DNA from: SVTX01 sp045542075
Lineage (GTDB): Bacteria; Bacillota; Clostridia; Oscillospirales; CAG-272
Direction of reading: 5' to 3'
DNA length: 64,000 nt
Assembly: GCA_045542075.1 (NCBI GenBank)
Contig: JAZQKI010000023.1
Coordinates: 36,012 to 100,011 of the forward strand
The position numbers and the translations under genes were made by a program. Positions 24,454 to 34,155 of the stretch are shown here, in pieces; within the stretch, counting starts at the first letter, position 1, and each line of letters opens with the position of its first letter. The notes under the pieces were generated by a model that saw nothing but the letters and a program-made list of their open reading frames with translations, did no database searches and was not told the origin of the DNA.

Positions 24454-27400
24454 TTATTCTGTAAAGGTTATAGAGTAATCAAAGCTTCCGTCAGCTCCCA
24501 CGGGAACAAACGCAAATCTTACGTCATACTCGTCAGCCGAATAGCCGAGAGCTGTCGCAAGCTGCTCTACCTCGCTCTTGCTGAACACCTTTGCTCTGAG
24601 CGTATCATGCTCTGTGACGGTAACGTTATCAAGAATGATCTCGTCATTTCCGTCCTCGCCGGGTGTATGGAGGATAAGGCTTACGTAATACATAAACTCG
24701 ACGTCATTATTTACGTAATAGCCAACGACGTAATTCTCTCCGTTGCCGTAATCGTCCGAGAAATCCTCGAAAATTATGTCGCCATTCGCGCCGTTCGCGT
24801 TCTCAAGACCGCATTCGCTGCAGCAGTATCCTTCGCCGTCACTATTGCCATACCAATAATGTCCGTGCGCAGAGTAAGTGCCTTGATACAAGGTCATTTC
24901 ACAGAAGTCACAATACTCGTAATACGATCCATTCTGAGTGCAGGTGGGATACTTGGTCGTGTTGATGTGCGAGCCTACGTGATTTTCCTCGGTCTTCGTG
25001 CTGCTTTCACCGCTGCTGTGCTTGTAATTCGTGGTTTTGGTGCAACCGCCCGAGAATTTATACGTGTAATCGTACCTGTACCACGTTCCGTCGGAGTGGT
25101 TTATGCTGTACTCATATATCTTAAATCTGTAATCCTTATAATACGTATATGCGTATTCACGTCCGCTGTTTTCTCCGTCGGAGTTTCTGTAGGTCTCGAC
25201 CATCTTATATCCCTCAGAGCCGAAGCTTGCCGTATAAGTGCTGCGAGTATAAAGATTTTCGTACCAGGATTCGCTTCCGTCGGCGTTGATATATTTGACG
25301 TACTCTCTGGAATTATAGCGATTTCCGTTGTAACTTGAATACTCGTATATCTCGTTTCTGTACTTGCGTCTTCCGTCCTCAAGCTTATTGATCGCGATTA
25401 TCTCACTCTTTGCGGTATATCCATCAGCGTCGTAATAATCTATGGAGCTGTAGCTGCTGCCACAGTCGGAGCAATAATACTCGGTACCCCAGGCTGTGTC
25501 TTCCTCTATATTGGTGACCGTGTAATTGTGATAAGCTGCGCTTCCCGTCTTATAGGTAATCTCATATGCACACTTACCCGTCTCCTCGTTATAGCCAAAC
25601 TGCCATGTCACGTATCTGTCCGCACGGCATTCTCCCGGAACAGCAAGCCAGTATATAGCAGTTCTTATCTTGTATGCGCACTGCTCGGGGTCAGTCACCG
25701 CGCAGGTGTAGACAGTGGCGGTGTAACCAAAGTAATTTGTGCCCGACGCGGTATATTGGTTTTCATTTATATAACCGTCGATCCACATATCGCACCAATT
25801 GGAATCAAACTCACAAAGCACGTCGTCGTGTATATCGACCGATTTGTTCTCTCCGCAAACACAGCTGTAATGATAAGCATATCCGCCGCATACGCTGCCG
25901 TACTTGGACAGATCTATGGTTTCAACCAGGAGCGAGGTGTGCCAGCTGTACTGCTGCTCGTAGGAATGTCCGCAGTCGCGACAGGTGTACGTGATTATAA
26001 CTCCGTCATCGCAGGACTTTGCTCCGTCCACAAGCTTGCCAGTCGCCTTATAGTCGTGCGCCTCCCATGATTTATGGCTCTCAATGGGCTCAAGAGCACC
26101 GCCGTTTGCCGATACGACGTAGGTTGAATACTGTGTTGTCGTACAGGTCTTGGAATCTCTTTCCTCATAGTAGGAGTGCTGAATTCTGAGCCCGCACTTA
26201 TCACAGGACGCCACAGAAACGTGAACGAGTCTTCCGTAATCGTCGAAATATTCGTTGTCCGTATATTTGCATGAGCACATACCGTACATATCGTAATATA
26301 CGTTCTGCTCATATCCGCAAGGACATGAATACTTCTCAATATATCCGCCGCAGGCTCCGATGTCCTCAAGATTGTGATATTCTACTAAGAAGGTATTGTG
26401 CCAGTTCATTTCCTCGTTGTAGGAATATCCGCAATCACGGCATGTATACGTCACAGTATAGCCGTCCTCACAGGATTTGCCGTGCATATCAAAGTCGTAC
26501 TTGTAGTTATGCTCCTTGTCAGTGGAGTAAACGTACTCATAGTCCTCTATAAGCACTGTATCGCCAACCTTTACAGTGTAGCTTCTGTAGCGGATAACGT
26601 CGCATCCCTCCTTGACGGAATAGCTTTCGCGTATCATCCTGAATTCACACTTATTGCAGGTAAATGTTCTTATTTCATGCTCGATGCCGTTTTCGTCGGT
26701 AATATACTCCGTTGTATAGGAGTAATCACACTTCATGCTGTCATCAAAGCTCTTGTTCTTGCCGCAGGCACATTCTTCAATACGAACGTATCCGCCGCAA
26801 GCGCCATACTCGGAAAGCTCAAATCTGTACTTTTCATACAGGTAGTGGTCATACTCCTCATATTCCTTTGAATATCCGCAGTCGCGGCATGTATACGTGA
26901 CGAGATATCCCTCCTCGCAGGACTTTCCGTACAGCATGAAGGAATAGCTGTAGTTGTGATCTTCCCATTCGCTGTACTTATGCTTATAGTTGGAAATTAC
27001 GGTCTGATCACCGACCTTTATCGTGTAGACGTAATATCTGACCTCGAGGCATCCCTCCTTAACTGTGTAGGAATCGCTGGTCATAACAAGACCGCAGTCC
27101 TCACAGGTCATAGTTCTGATGCTGTGCCAGATTCCGTTTGCGTCCTCAACATCCTCATAGGTCGATGTATAATTGCAATCTATATCGTATTGGAAGGATT
27201 GTCTCTGTCCACAAGGGCAGTTATATATTTCTACGTAGCCGCCGCATGCACCGAAAGCTGAAAGATCATATTTTTCTTTGAGATAAGTCTCATGCCAGCT
27301 TCTCTCCTCATCGTAGGAGTGTCCGCAGTCCTTACATACGGCGTGAACTGTATATCCGTCCTCACAAGACTTGCCGTTCATATCATAGGTGAACGAATAA

Positions 27401-30400
27401 TTATGGCTTTGCTGCGAACGGAAGATAACGTTATCCTCGAATATTACTGTCTCTCCGTTTACGGAAACTCTTATATTTCCGTAAAGGTATTCCATACAAC
27501 CGGTCCTTGTATTGTAGTTGTCGGTTTCAATCTTTATTCCGCAGATTGAGCATGTGAATGTCTGTACTGTGTGCTCTATTCCGTTGCCGTCGGTATAATA
27601 GGTTGTTGTTTGCTCCTGTTTACAATCCAGGCTTCTCTCAATATAGCCTTCCTTGCCACAGGGACACTTATATATGCGGATACGTCCGCCGCACACGTCG
27701 TATTCGGAAAGGTCATATTCCTTAATGAGAACTTCCTTGTGGTCATATCCTTCGTAGCTGCTGTTTTCACCGCATTCACGGCAGGTCATGTAAACGGTAT
27801 AGCCCTCCGAACAGTCGGTTCCCTTAAGCTCGAATGAATACTCATAATCATGAGACATCCACCAGCTGTTGCGTAATTTGAGTCCGGATATGACCGTCTT
27901 GCCGTTCATTGTCGCACTGACTATCTCGCAATTATATCTGTAGCAGCCGTCCTTTTCGGTGTAGCGGTCTCTTGTAAGCTCGAATCCACATTCTCTGCAT
28001 ACGCCCTTTTCGACAGAGTGAGCAATTCCGTTCTCATCTGTGTATCCATAGGAGGAATCACCGTACTCAAAATCACATGCGTATTCGAAGCTCGTATGAT
28101 TCTGCTCGCCACAAGGACAAACATACACCTCGATATGTCCGCCGCACGCACCGAAATCAGAGAAATTATAGGATTCCACCATGTACGTTTCATGCCAATA
28201 TATTTCTCTCTCATAAGAGTATCCGCATGTCTCACATACCGCACTGACGGTATATCCGTCCTCGCAGGATTCACCGAAAAGCTTAAATGAATACTCATAT
28301 TTGTGGTTATCTCTGGTTCCGTTGAATTCCTGGAAGCTATCGACTATAACGCGCTCGCCAATGCTTACTGTCCAGATAACGTATTCCTTATCAACACATC
28401 CCTCTGTAACGTAATAGAGGTCGCGGATCCTTTCAAGACCGCACTTTTCACAGGTCATGGTCTCCACTCTATGTACTATGCCGTTTTCGTCCGTGTATTC
28501 ACGCTCGCCGTCATAGATGTGTCCGTCACAGGTATCTCCATACTCAAATCGAGTTTCCTGTCCGCATGCGCAAGAATACAGCTTGATGTATCCGCCGCAT
28601 CCGCCGAACTCCGCAAGATCGTAATTGCCTATGCAGAAGCGTCCGTGTCCGTGGCCTTCGCTCTTGCTCTCGTATCCGCAATCAGCACAAATGCCATAAG
28701 CCGTAAATCCATCGTCACAGGTCTCTCCTTCGAGAGTAAAGGTGTAGTTGTAATTGTGGTTGTCGTAAATTTCGGGAACACACTCAAGATTATTTATTAT
28801 TACGTTGTCGCCTACGGATATATTGTAGATGACGTGTCTGTACTCATAGCAGCCCTCTATTACGGTGTAGCGGTCGCTTTCCACAGCAAGTCCGCATTCC
28901 ATGCAGAAGCTCTTTGATACCTCGTGACGGGTTCCGTTCTCATCAATATATGGGATTGAGGGAGACGACGCAAGACCGCCTTCAATATTGAGGCTCACTC
29001 CGCTTATCTCGCCACAGGGGCAGGTATATACTTCAATATATCCGTCGCATCCGCCATAATCCGAAAGATTATACTTTTTTGTAGTTATTCTCTCGTGATA
29101 GTTTTCGGTATAGGACTGACTGCTGCCGCAAACTGTACACGTACGCGTGATACGAACGCCGTCCAGACAGCTCTCTCCCTCAAGCTCATACTCATACTCG
29201 TACTCGTGGTTGGAGGATCTGTAGCTATCCATATATTCGAATACTCGCTCGCCGTCCTTTTCAATATAAGCAAGCTCATACTCTATCTCGTAGCAGCCGT
29301 CTTTCTCGTACCATTCCTCGCTCACGAACACAAGTCCGCACTTTGAGCAGACTCCGCGTTCGCCCTCGTGAATGTTTCCGTTCTCGTCAGTTTCCTCAAA
29401 GTCCTCGTATTCAATAGAGCACTCCATATCAAGGTCGTTGATATAGGTGAACTTTCCGCAGTCCTCACACTTGCTACCGTAAATAACTATGTCACCGCAA
29501 TCTGTGCTTGCGACAGTATGTGTACCGTAGGTATCGTTGTGATATTCCTCTTTCTCTATCCATATTACGTTATCAAGGAACACCTCACCGTTTACGCTCA
29601 TTACAAATTCATACGTAGCGGTCAGCATGCAATCCGCAATAACCGCCTCGGCGTATATATCCTCCGTAAATCCGCAAACGGTACAGTACGCGGATGCCGA
29701 CATATACATATTGCCGTCCTCGGTGACACCCTCATCGCCCTCTCCGAACTCAAGCTTACAGCTGCCTGCCGATTCCGCGTTATCTACGTCAAGATACTTA
29801 TACTCGCCGCAGGCACAGGTGTTAAGTGTAATCGTTCCGCCGCACGCGCCGTACTCCGAAATGTCGACTGTTATCGTCGCGTCGGTCTTGGAATGGTCGC
29901 AGTCGCCCGAAAAATGTCCGCAGCCTGTGCATACGCCGTTCTCATATGTATGCGCCGTGGTGGGAATCACCTGTGTCTTTACGTAATTACATACAGAACA
30001 CGTAGCTCTGCTCTCACCCGTCTCAGAACAGGTTGCAGCCTTTATGATCTCTGCCGTTCCAAGGGTGTGAGCCTGAGTCTCGACCTTTTCCTGACATACC
30101 GTACAGATATGCCAGTGAGAAGTCTCATTCGACTCCCAGCCTGCCGAGCAGGTATGGTCTGCCTTAGGTATTACCTGCGTGAGTGTATCATTATAAACAG
30201 CTCCGCTATATACTGCCTGCGCGGTATAGGTCATAAGTCCTGTTTCCATGCAGGTCGCGTCCTTCTTCACAGAAGTCACGCTTGCTTCTATTTCAACTGT
30301 ATGGGCCGAATCATGCTTACATACAAAGACAACCTTCGCGCTCTTATAGTCATCGCTCCATACCCATTCGGACGTATATTTATGTCCGTGCGCGGGTACC

Positions 30401-32712
30401 ATGCGGTCGTTATACTCGTTTCCGCACATAGAGCACTTGTGCGCTGTATATCCGTTGGTATCGCAGGTCGCGGGAACAACTGTGTCCACGTATGTGTGCT
30501 TTATCTGCGCCTTTGTCTGCTTGTATTCCTCGCCGCAATTACCGCAAACGTGCTTAATGTAGCCCGCTGTTGTACACGAAGGCTCTACTGTTTCGGCTAC
30601 CGCCCAATTATGACCTGTTGCAGCGATAGTGGTCTTATAGGAATATCCGCAGTTACATGTATATGTGATCTTTCCTGCAACCGTACATGTAGCGGGAGTT
30701 TCAACAGATGTATAGCTATGTCCTGTAGCCTTGACTATATTTTTCTTTTCGGTCATTGCGCAGCGGATACATACCTCAAGGGTATATCCGTCCTTTATAC
30801 AGGTAGCGTCTACTACGGTAGTACGTATATTGTGTCCGTAAAGCTGACATCTCTCCTCGGGCTTGAGTCTTGTAACAGAGTAGTACGAGAAGTGATCTGT
30901 CTGGAAGGTAACGTAGCCGTTGCTGTATGCCGCCTCAATGCATACGGGCTGTCCCTCGCTGATGTACCAGATAGCAACGCTGTCTACGTCATCACCCTCG
31001 GGTACACTGTAAGGAAGGGTTATTGTTATATATCCACCGTTGAAGGACGTGATATTCTGTGTTCCGTCGTTCATGGTGAAGTTGTAAATAGGATTGTTTC
31101 CAAGCTGCTCAAGCTGTCCCGCATCAAGCAGATTCTTTGCCGCATCAAGCTCCGCACCCGTAAGAGTTCCCGCGGAGAGCGTGAGATCCTTGTTAGCTAT
31201 CGCTCCAAGCGTGGTGGAGTCAAGCGCCATAGACGCTCCCTTAAGATCAACTCCGCCTGCCTCTGCAAGATCGGACGCGTTGACCTTTGCGGATTCCTCG
31301 GTAGAGGCATCTATTGCCGTCTTGGTTTCATTACAACCCTTGTTTGTACATTTATAAGTTCTTATATTGCCAGAAAGAGTGCCCTCGTCCCAGATATGAG
31401 CGTTGGTATTCTTTTTTATAGTCTCTGTTATCTTATGTCCGCAAGCAGAACACGTGAGGGTCTTTACACCGTCAGTAACGCATGTAGCCTCGGTAGTTAC
31501 CTTTGCTATGTAGTCGTGATTGGAGATCTTGTCTCCCTCAACTTCCTCTCCGCAAACGGTACACTTGTATATCTGAACGAAATCGCAGGTGGTTCCCTCA
31601 ACAGGTCTTTCTGTGGGGGTAACTCCTTCTATGCTGTGTCCAAGCTCACTTCCTACCGTATCGGTATAGGAGTCACCGCAGCCTGTACAGGTATATGTGT
31701 CTATCTGCGGGGATGTGCAGGTCGCCTCGTCGGATCCCGAGAACTCGTAATTGTGCTTGAGCGCAGGCTCCGTCGCGTCACAGTTTGCGCAGGTGCGATC
31801 CTGCTTACAGGTCGGATCGGTCCAGCTATGTCCAGCCGCATCGGTCTCACTGTCGTTATACGTATCGCCGCAGACACTACAGGTATGGCTTGTATATCCC
31901 TTTTCGGTACATGTGGAATCCACTACCGTATCCTTGTAATCATGTCCAAGCGCCTCACCCTCGGTCGCGGAGCAGACCGAGCAGGTCTTGGGAGATGTAC
32001 AGGTAGCGTCCACCCAGGCGTGATCGGCTACGTCACCGCGTGTTTCTCCGCAAGAAGAACAGGTTGAGAGCTGTGAGCAGGTAGCGTCTGTCCAGCTATG
32101 TTCTGCAAGCTCGCCGTATTCCTCGCCGCAATTCTCACATTTTGCCTTTGACTCACAGGTAGCACTGCCGCCCTTGTGTCCAAGCGCCTTGCCCTCGGTC
32201 GCGGAGCAGACCGAGCAGGTCTTGGGAGACGTACAGGTAGCATCTGTCCAGCTATGTCCTGCAGGCTCGCCGTATTTCTCGCCGCATATTTCACATTCCG
32301 CACCAGACTCGCAGGTAGCACTGCCACCCTTGTGTCCCAGTGCCTCGCCATCAGTCGCTGAGCAGACCGAGCAGGTCTTGGGAGACGTACAGGTAGCATC
32401 TACCCAAGTGTGCGCCAATATATCGCCGTATTCAGCGCTACATCTGTCGCACTTTGCCTTGGATGTGCAGGTCGCCTCTCCGCCGCTGTGTCCGAGCGCG
32501 GATATTTTTTCTTCCTTTGTCTCGCCACAAAGCGAGCAGACTGCTTCCTTTGTTCCCTCGGCGGTACAGGTGGCGTCAGTCTTGACGCTCCACTCTCCCC
32601 ACGAGTGTACGCAGTCCTCATTTTTGTTGTTGCATGACGAGATGCAGATAACACATATCAGCATCACGAGAATACATAAAACGCCTGTTAAAACTCGTTT
32701 TTTGGTATTCAT
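24454..32712 (-). CDS. Giant Cys-rich tandem-repeat lipoprotein
   Basis: A 2752-residue surface protein. Order: signal peptide with lipobox ISSC (Cys27); zinc-ribbon-like GH..ATC..CxxCG repeats to about 440, including seven 26-residue units at 75-256; a non-repeat domain to about 620 with the ITITLPYSV and FQTDHFSYYSV strands seen in other clostridial surface proteins; more CxxC repeats to about 940; tandem units of about 150 residues from about 945 to 2420, best conserved at about 1206-2258; then a Tyr-rich region and a C-terminal domain. AGGAGGG precedes the ATG. It is likely anchored to the membrane and could be an adhesin or a metal- or disulfide-rich stalk; the function is not known. Confidence 0.85.
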   Translation of the reverse strand: MNTKKRVLTGVLCILVMLICVICISSCNNKNEDCVHSWGEWSVKTDATCTAEGTKEAVCSLCGETKEEKISALGHSGGEATCTSKAKCDRCSAEYGDILAHTWVDATCTSPKTCSVCSATDGEALGHKGGSATCESGAECEICGEKYGEPAGHSWTDATCTSPKTCSVCSATEGKALGHKGGSATCESKAKCENCGEEYGELAEHSWTDATCSQLSTCSSCGETRGDVADHAWVDATCTSPKTCSVCSATEGEALGHDYKDTVVDSTCTEKGYTSHTCSVCGDTYNDSETDAAGHSWTDPTCKQDRTCANCDATEPALKHNYEFSGSDEATCTSPQIDTYTCTGCGDSYTDTVGSELGHSIEGVTPTERPVEGTTCDFVQIYKCTVCGEEVEGDKISNHDYIAKVTTEATCVTDGVKTLTCSACGHKITETIKKNTNAHIWDEGTLSGNIRTYKCTNKGCNETKTAIDASTEESAKVNASDLAEAGGVDLKGASMALDSTTLGAIANKDLTLSAGTLTGAELDAAKNLLDAGQLEQLGNNPIYNFTMNDGTQNITSFNGGYITITLPYSVPEGDDVDSVAIWYISEGQPVCIEAAYSNGYVTFQTDHFSYYSVTRLKPEERCQLYGHNIRTTVVDATCIKDGYTLEVCIRCAMTEKKNIVKATGHSYTSVETPATCTVAGKITYTCNCGYSYKTTIAATGHNWAVAETVEPSCTTAGYIKHVCGNCGEEYKQTKAQIKHTYVDTVVPATCDTNGYTAHKCSMCGNEYNDRMVPAHGHKYTSEWVWSDDYKSAKVVFVCKHDSAHTVEIEASVTSVKKDATCMETGLMTYTAQAVYSGAVYNDTLTQVIPKADHTCSAGWESNETSHWHICTVCQEKVETQAHTLGTAEIIKAATCSETGESRATCSVCNYVKTQVIPTTAHTYENGVCTGCGHFSGDCDHSKTDATITVDISEYGACGGTITLNTCACGEYKYLDVDNAESAGSCKLEFGEGDEGVTEDGNMYMSASAYCTVCGFTEDIYAEAVIADCMLTATYEFVMSVNGEVFLDNVIWIEKEEYHNDTYGTHTVASTDCGDIVIYGSKCEDCGKFTYINDLDMECSIEYEDFEETDENGNIHEGERGVCSKCGLVFVSEEWYEKDGCYEIEYELAYIEKDGERVFEYMDSYRSSNHEYEYEYELEGESCLDGVRITRTCTVCGSSQSYTENYHERITTKKYNLSDYGGCDGYIEVYTCPCGEISGVSLNIEGGLASSPSIPYIDENGTRHEVSKSFCMECGLAVESDRYTVIEGCYEYRHVIYNISVGDNVIINNLECVPEIYDNHNYNYTFTLEGETCDDGFTAYGICADCGYESKSEGHGHGRFCIGNYDLAEFGGCGGYIKLYSCACGQETRFEYGDTCDGHIYDGEREYTDENGIVHRVETMTCEKCGLERIRDLYYVTEGCVDKEYVIWTVSIGERVIVDSFQEFNGTRDNHKYEYSFKLFGESCEDGYTVSAVCETCGYSYEREIYWHETYMVESYNFSDFGACGGHIEVYVCPCGEQNHTSFEYACDFEYGDSSYGYTDENGIAHSVEKGVCRECGFELTRDRYTEKDGCYRYNCEIVSATMNGKTVISGLKLRNSWWMSHDYEYSFELKGTDCSEGYTVYMTCRECGENSSYEGYDHKEVLIKEYDLSEYDVCGGRIRIYKCPCGKEGYIERSLDCKQEQTTTYYTDGNGIEHTVQTFTCSICGIKIETDNYNTRTGCMEYLYGNIRVSVNGETVIFEDNVIFRSQQSHNYSFTYDMNGKSCEDGYTVHAVCKDCGHSYDEERSWHETYLKEKYDLSAFGACGGYVEIYNCPCGQRQSFQYDIDCNYTSTYEDVEDANGIWHSIRTMTCEDCGLVMTSDSYTVKEGCLEVRYYVYTIKVGDQTVISNYKHKYSEWEDHNYSYSFMLYGKSCEEGYLVTYTCRDCGYSKEYEEYDHYLYEKYRFELSEYGACGGYVRIEECACGKNKSFDDSMKCDYSYTTEYITDENGIEHEIRTFTCNKCEFRMIRESYSVKEGCDVIRYRSYTVKVGDTVLIEDYEYVYSTDKEHNYKYDFDMHGKSCEDGYTVTYTCRDCGYSYNEEMNWHNTFLVEYHNLEDIGACGGYIEKYSCPCGYEQNVYYDMYGMCSCKYTDNEYFDDYGRLVHVSVASCDKCGLRIQHSYYEERDSKTCTTTQYSTYVVSANGGALEPIESHKSWEAHDYKATGKLVDGAKSCDDGVIITYTCRDCGHSYEQQYSWHTSLLVETIDLSKYGSVCGGYAYHYSCVCGENKSVDIHDDVLCEFDSNWCDMWIDGYINENQYTASGTNYFGYTATVYTCAVTDPEQCAYKIRTAIYWLAVPGECRADRYVTWQFGYNEETGKCAYEITYKTGSAAYHNYTVTNIEEDTAWGTEYYCSDCGSSYSSIDYYDADGYTAKSEIIAINKLEDGRRKYRNEIYEYSSYNGNRYNSREYVKYINADGSESWYENLYTRSTYTASFGSEGYKMVETYRNSDGENSGREYAYTYYKDYRFKIYEYSINHSDGTWYRYDYTYKFSGGCTKTTNYKHSSGESSTKTEENHVGSHINTTKYPTCTQNGSYYEYCDFCEMTLYQGTYSAHGHYWYGNSDGEGYCCSECGLENANGANGDIIFEDFSDDYGNGENYVVGYYVNNDVEFMYYVSLILHTPGEDGNDEIILDNVTVTEHDTLRAKVFSKSEVEQLATALGYSADEYDVRFAFVPVGADGSFDYSITFTE
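25939..29094 (-). repeat. Seven tandem repeats of about 450 bp in the giant lipoprotein gene
   Basis: Each unit encodes about 150 residues with a shared skeleton: YGACGGYI, CPCG, one lone Cys, TDENGI.H, TC..CGL, an EGC, H.Y.Y, SCEDGY and CRDCGY, ending W/D-H. The CGG landmarks lie 445-457 bp apart. Divergent or partial units flank the block on both sides (to about 29.9 kb and 25.5 kb). Confidence 0.88.
31945..32490 (-). repeat. Seven 78-bp repeats encoding 26-residue CxxC units
   Basis: Units of the form H.W.DATCTSPKTCSVCSAT.G.ALG alternate with HKGGSATCES..C..CGE.YGE, so a 156-bp two-unit period is nearly identical at DNA level in places (for example 32157-32312 against 32313-32468). This is prone to copy-number change. 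Confidence 0.88.
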
Positions 32713-32770
32713 TTTGCCCTCCTGAAAAATTAAAAAATTAAAGAAGCTGATGTTTGAAACGTCATAGCAA

Positions 32771-32792
32771 AATATACACTAAAGTGTATATT
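32771..32792 (-). promoter_or_regulatory. Palindromic operator candidate of the giant lipoprotein gene
   Basis: Two 10-bp arms (AATATACACT and its complement) around AA, 8 bp downstream of the -10 box, covering the expected start of transcription. A repressor bound here would block initiation. The regulator is unknown and not adjacent. Confidence 0.65.
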
Positions 32793-32799
32793 CGTATAC

Positions 32800-32828
32800 A
32801 TTGTATCACAATCTAGCATAAAAATCAA
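32800..32828 (-). promoter_or_regulatory. Sigma-A promoter of the giant lipoprotein gene
   Basis: Minus-strand TTGATT and TACAAT with a 17 bp spacer, about 90 bp before the ATG. Confidence 0.7.
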
Positions 32829-32909
32829 TAGTTTTTTCTTTTTGTGCGTCTTCCCTACATTATATGCTCCACGCGCAGCCATAACGCCTGTCGGCTCAAT
32901 ATTGGTATA

Positions 32910-32938
32910 TTGACAAATTTTGCCTTTGCCTGTATAAT
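32910..32938 (+). promoter_or_regulatory. Sigma-A promoter of the Gly/His-rich membrane protein gene
   Basis: TTGACA and TATAAT with a 17 bp spacer, both perfect. Confidence 0.88.
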
Positions 32939-33066
32939 AATTTTGTGAACAGAGCGCGTGTACTCCGCTCACAGCTGCAAATATGATCAAACGGTGTCGG
33001 CTCCCGTATAGCCGACAAAAAATCGGAGAAAATAAATCAAGTTGAAATGAAAGTGAGGAAAATATT

Positions 33067-34080
33067 ATGCCAGGACCGGGTGGAGGCTCAAGAGGCGGCG
33101 GATTTGGTGGCGGAAGCTTTGGCGGAGGAGGCAGCCGAGGAGGCGGCTTCAGAGGAGGTTATCACGGCCATCATCACTATTATCACAGACCCTTTTTCTA
33201 CGGTGGCTGGGGACCGAGATTTTACGGAGGAGGCTGCTTTGGCGGTCTGCTTGGAATGCTCATGTTCCCTCTCATCATTCTTCTTATAGTAGGCGTTATG
33301 CTGTTTGGCTACGTCGGTCGGGTAATGACCAACCTTGCCAATGGCGGTGTTATAAGCTACAACGAGGCGACATTCCAGGAGTATGCCGACAAGCAATACG
33401 CACAGGAATTTGGCTCAAGTCCAAAGACATACGAGGATAACGTGCTGATCGTTTTCCTTACAAACGAGGAATACGACGGATACTACTGTATCGCTTGGGT
33501 AGGAAACAACGTAAATTACGGAATAAATAAGATGTTCGGCGATCAGTCAACTGCCTTTGGCAGAGCTATGCTCGGCTCGGTGAACTCTGAGTATTATGAA
33601 TATTCCCTGTCCGCAAATCTCGCTATGGCTATGAACTCCATGACTCAAAGCATCTCGGATCTGGGGCTTGAATCGTCGTTTATCAATATTCCTGCTGCTC
33701 AAAGCACTGTAAAACCGCACGTGACGAACAAAACACCCCTTAGCATAAGCGAGGACACCGTAAATACCGCGCTTGAGGAGTTTACCGAGGAGACCGGAAT
33801 TACGGCAGTTATAGTCGTGGATACCATGGAGAACGTATTTGGAAAATATATGCCTCTGAGCGATGTTATCTTCCTTGTGATCATGGGAGTTGCTATCATA
33901 TTCGCAATAGTCATGATTGTAAAGAGAGTAAAAAACAGAAATAATAACGGCGGAGGTCAGAATAGACAGAACGGCTATAATAACGGAAATTACAACAATA
34001 ATTACAACAATAATTACAACAATAACTACAACAACGGAAGCTATAATAACGGAGGCTCAGATAATTACAACCGGTATTAA
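33067..34080 (+). CDS. Gly/His-rich N-terminus, two-helix membrane protein
   Basis: A 337-residue protein. Residues 1-50 are Gly/Arg/Ser-rich with a His/Tyr cluster (YHGHHHYYH). One membrane helix is at about 58-80, an extracytoplasmic or soluble domain at about 90-255, a second helix at about 262-285, then a basic stretch and an Asn/Tyr/Gly repeat tail (NNNY repeats). The layout recalls TPM-type membrane proteins, but the TPM signature is not clear. GTGAGGAAAAT precedes the ATG. It is divergent from the giant lipoprotein gene and shares its control region. Function unknown. Confidence 0.65.
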   Translation: MPGPGGGSRGGGFGGGSFGGGGSRGGGFRGGYHGHHHYYHRPFFYGGWGPRFYGGGCFGGLLGMLMFPLIILLIVGVMLFGYVGRVMTNLANGGVISYNEATFQEYADKQYAQEFGSSPKTYEDNVLIVFLTNEEYDGYYCIAWVGNNVNYGINKMFGDQSTAFGRAMLGSVNSEYYEYSLSANLAMAMNSMTQSISDLGLESSFINIPAAQSTVKPHVTNKTPLSISEDTVNTALEEFTEETGITAVIVVDTMENVFGKYMPLSDVIFLVIMGVAIIFAIVMIVKRVKNRNNNGGGQNRQNGYNNGNYNNNYNNNYNNNYNNGSYNNGGSDNYNRY

Positions 34081-34090
34081 GCCTTGCGTC

Positions 34091-34138
34091 AAATAAAGAT
34101 CCGACGACCGCAAAATCGTGGTCGTCGGATCTTTATTT
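34091..34138. terminator. Bidirectional terminator
   Basis: Perfect 19 bp arms reading AAATAAAGATCCGACGACC inward from each end, between two converging genes, with A/T tracts at the base. Confidence 0.88.
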
Positions 34139-34155
34139 ATCTGATCGGTCAATTT

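Larger units (their letters stand above)
32713..33066. other. Divergent control region of the giant lipoprotein and Gly/His-rich genes
   Basis: 354 bp holding two back-to-back promoters and one palindromic operator candidate (listed separately). The plus-strand leader of about 120 nt has a small hairpin (GTCGGCT..AGCCGAC near 32996-33015). Confidence 0.7.

Noticed and set aside
25939..29094. CRISPR-like array
   Set aside because: The repeats are long, inside one reading frame and diverge like protein repeats; there are no short identical repeats with unique spacers and no cas genes.
29368..32067. Long plus-strand open frame opposite the giant lipoprotein gene
   Set aside because: Its apparent repeats are the antisense of the CxxC repeats; there is no start signal and the composition is unlike a protein.
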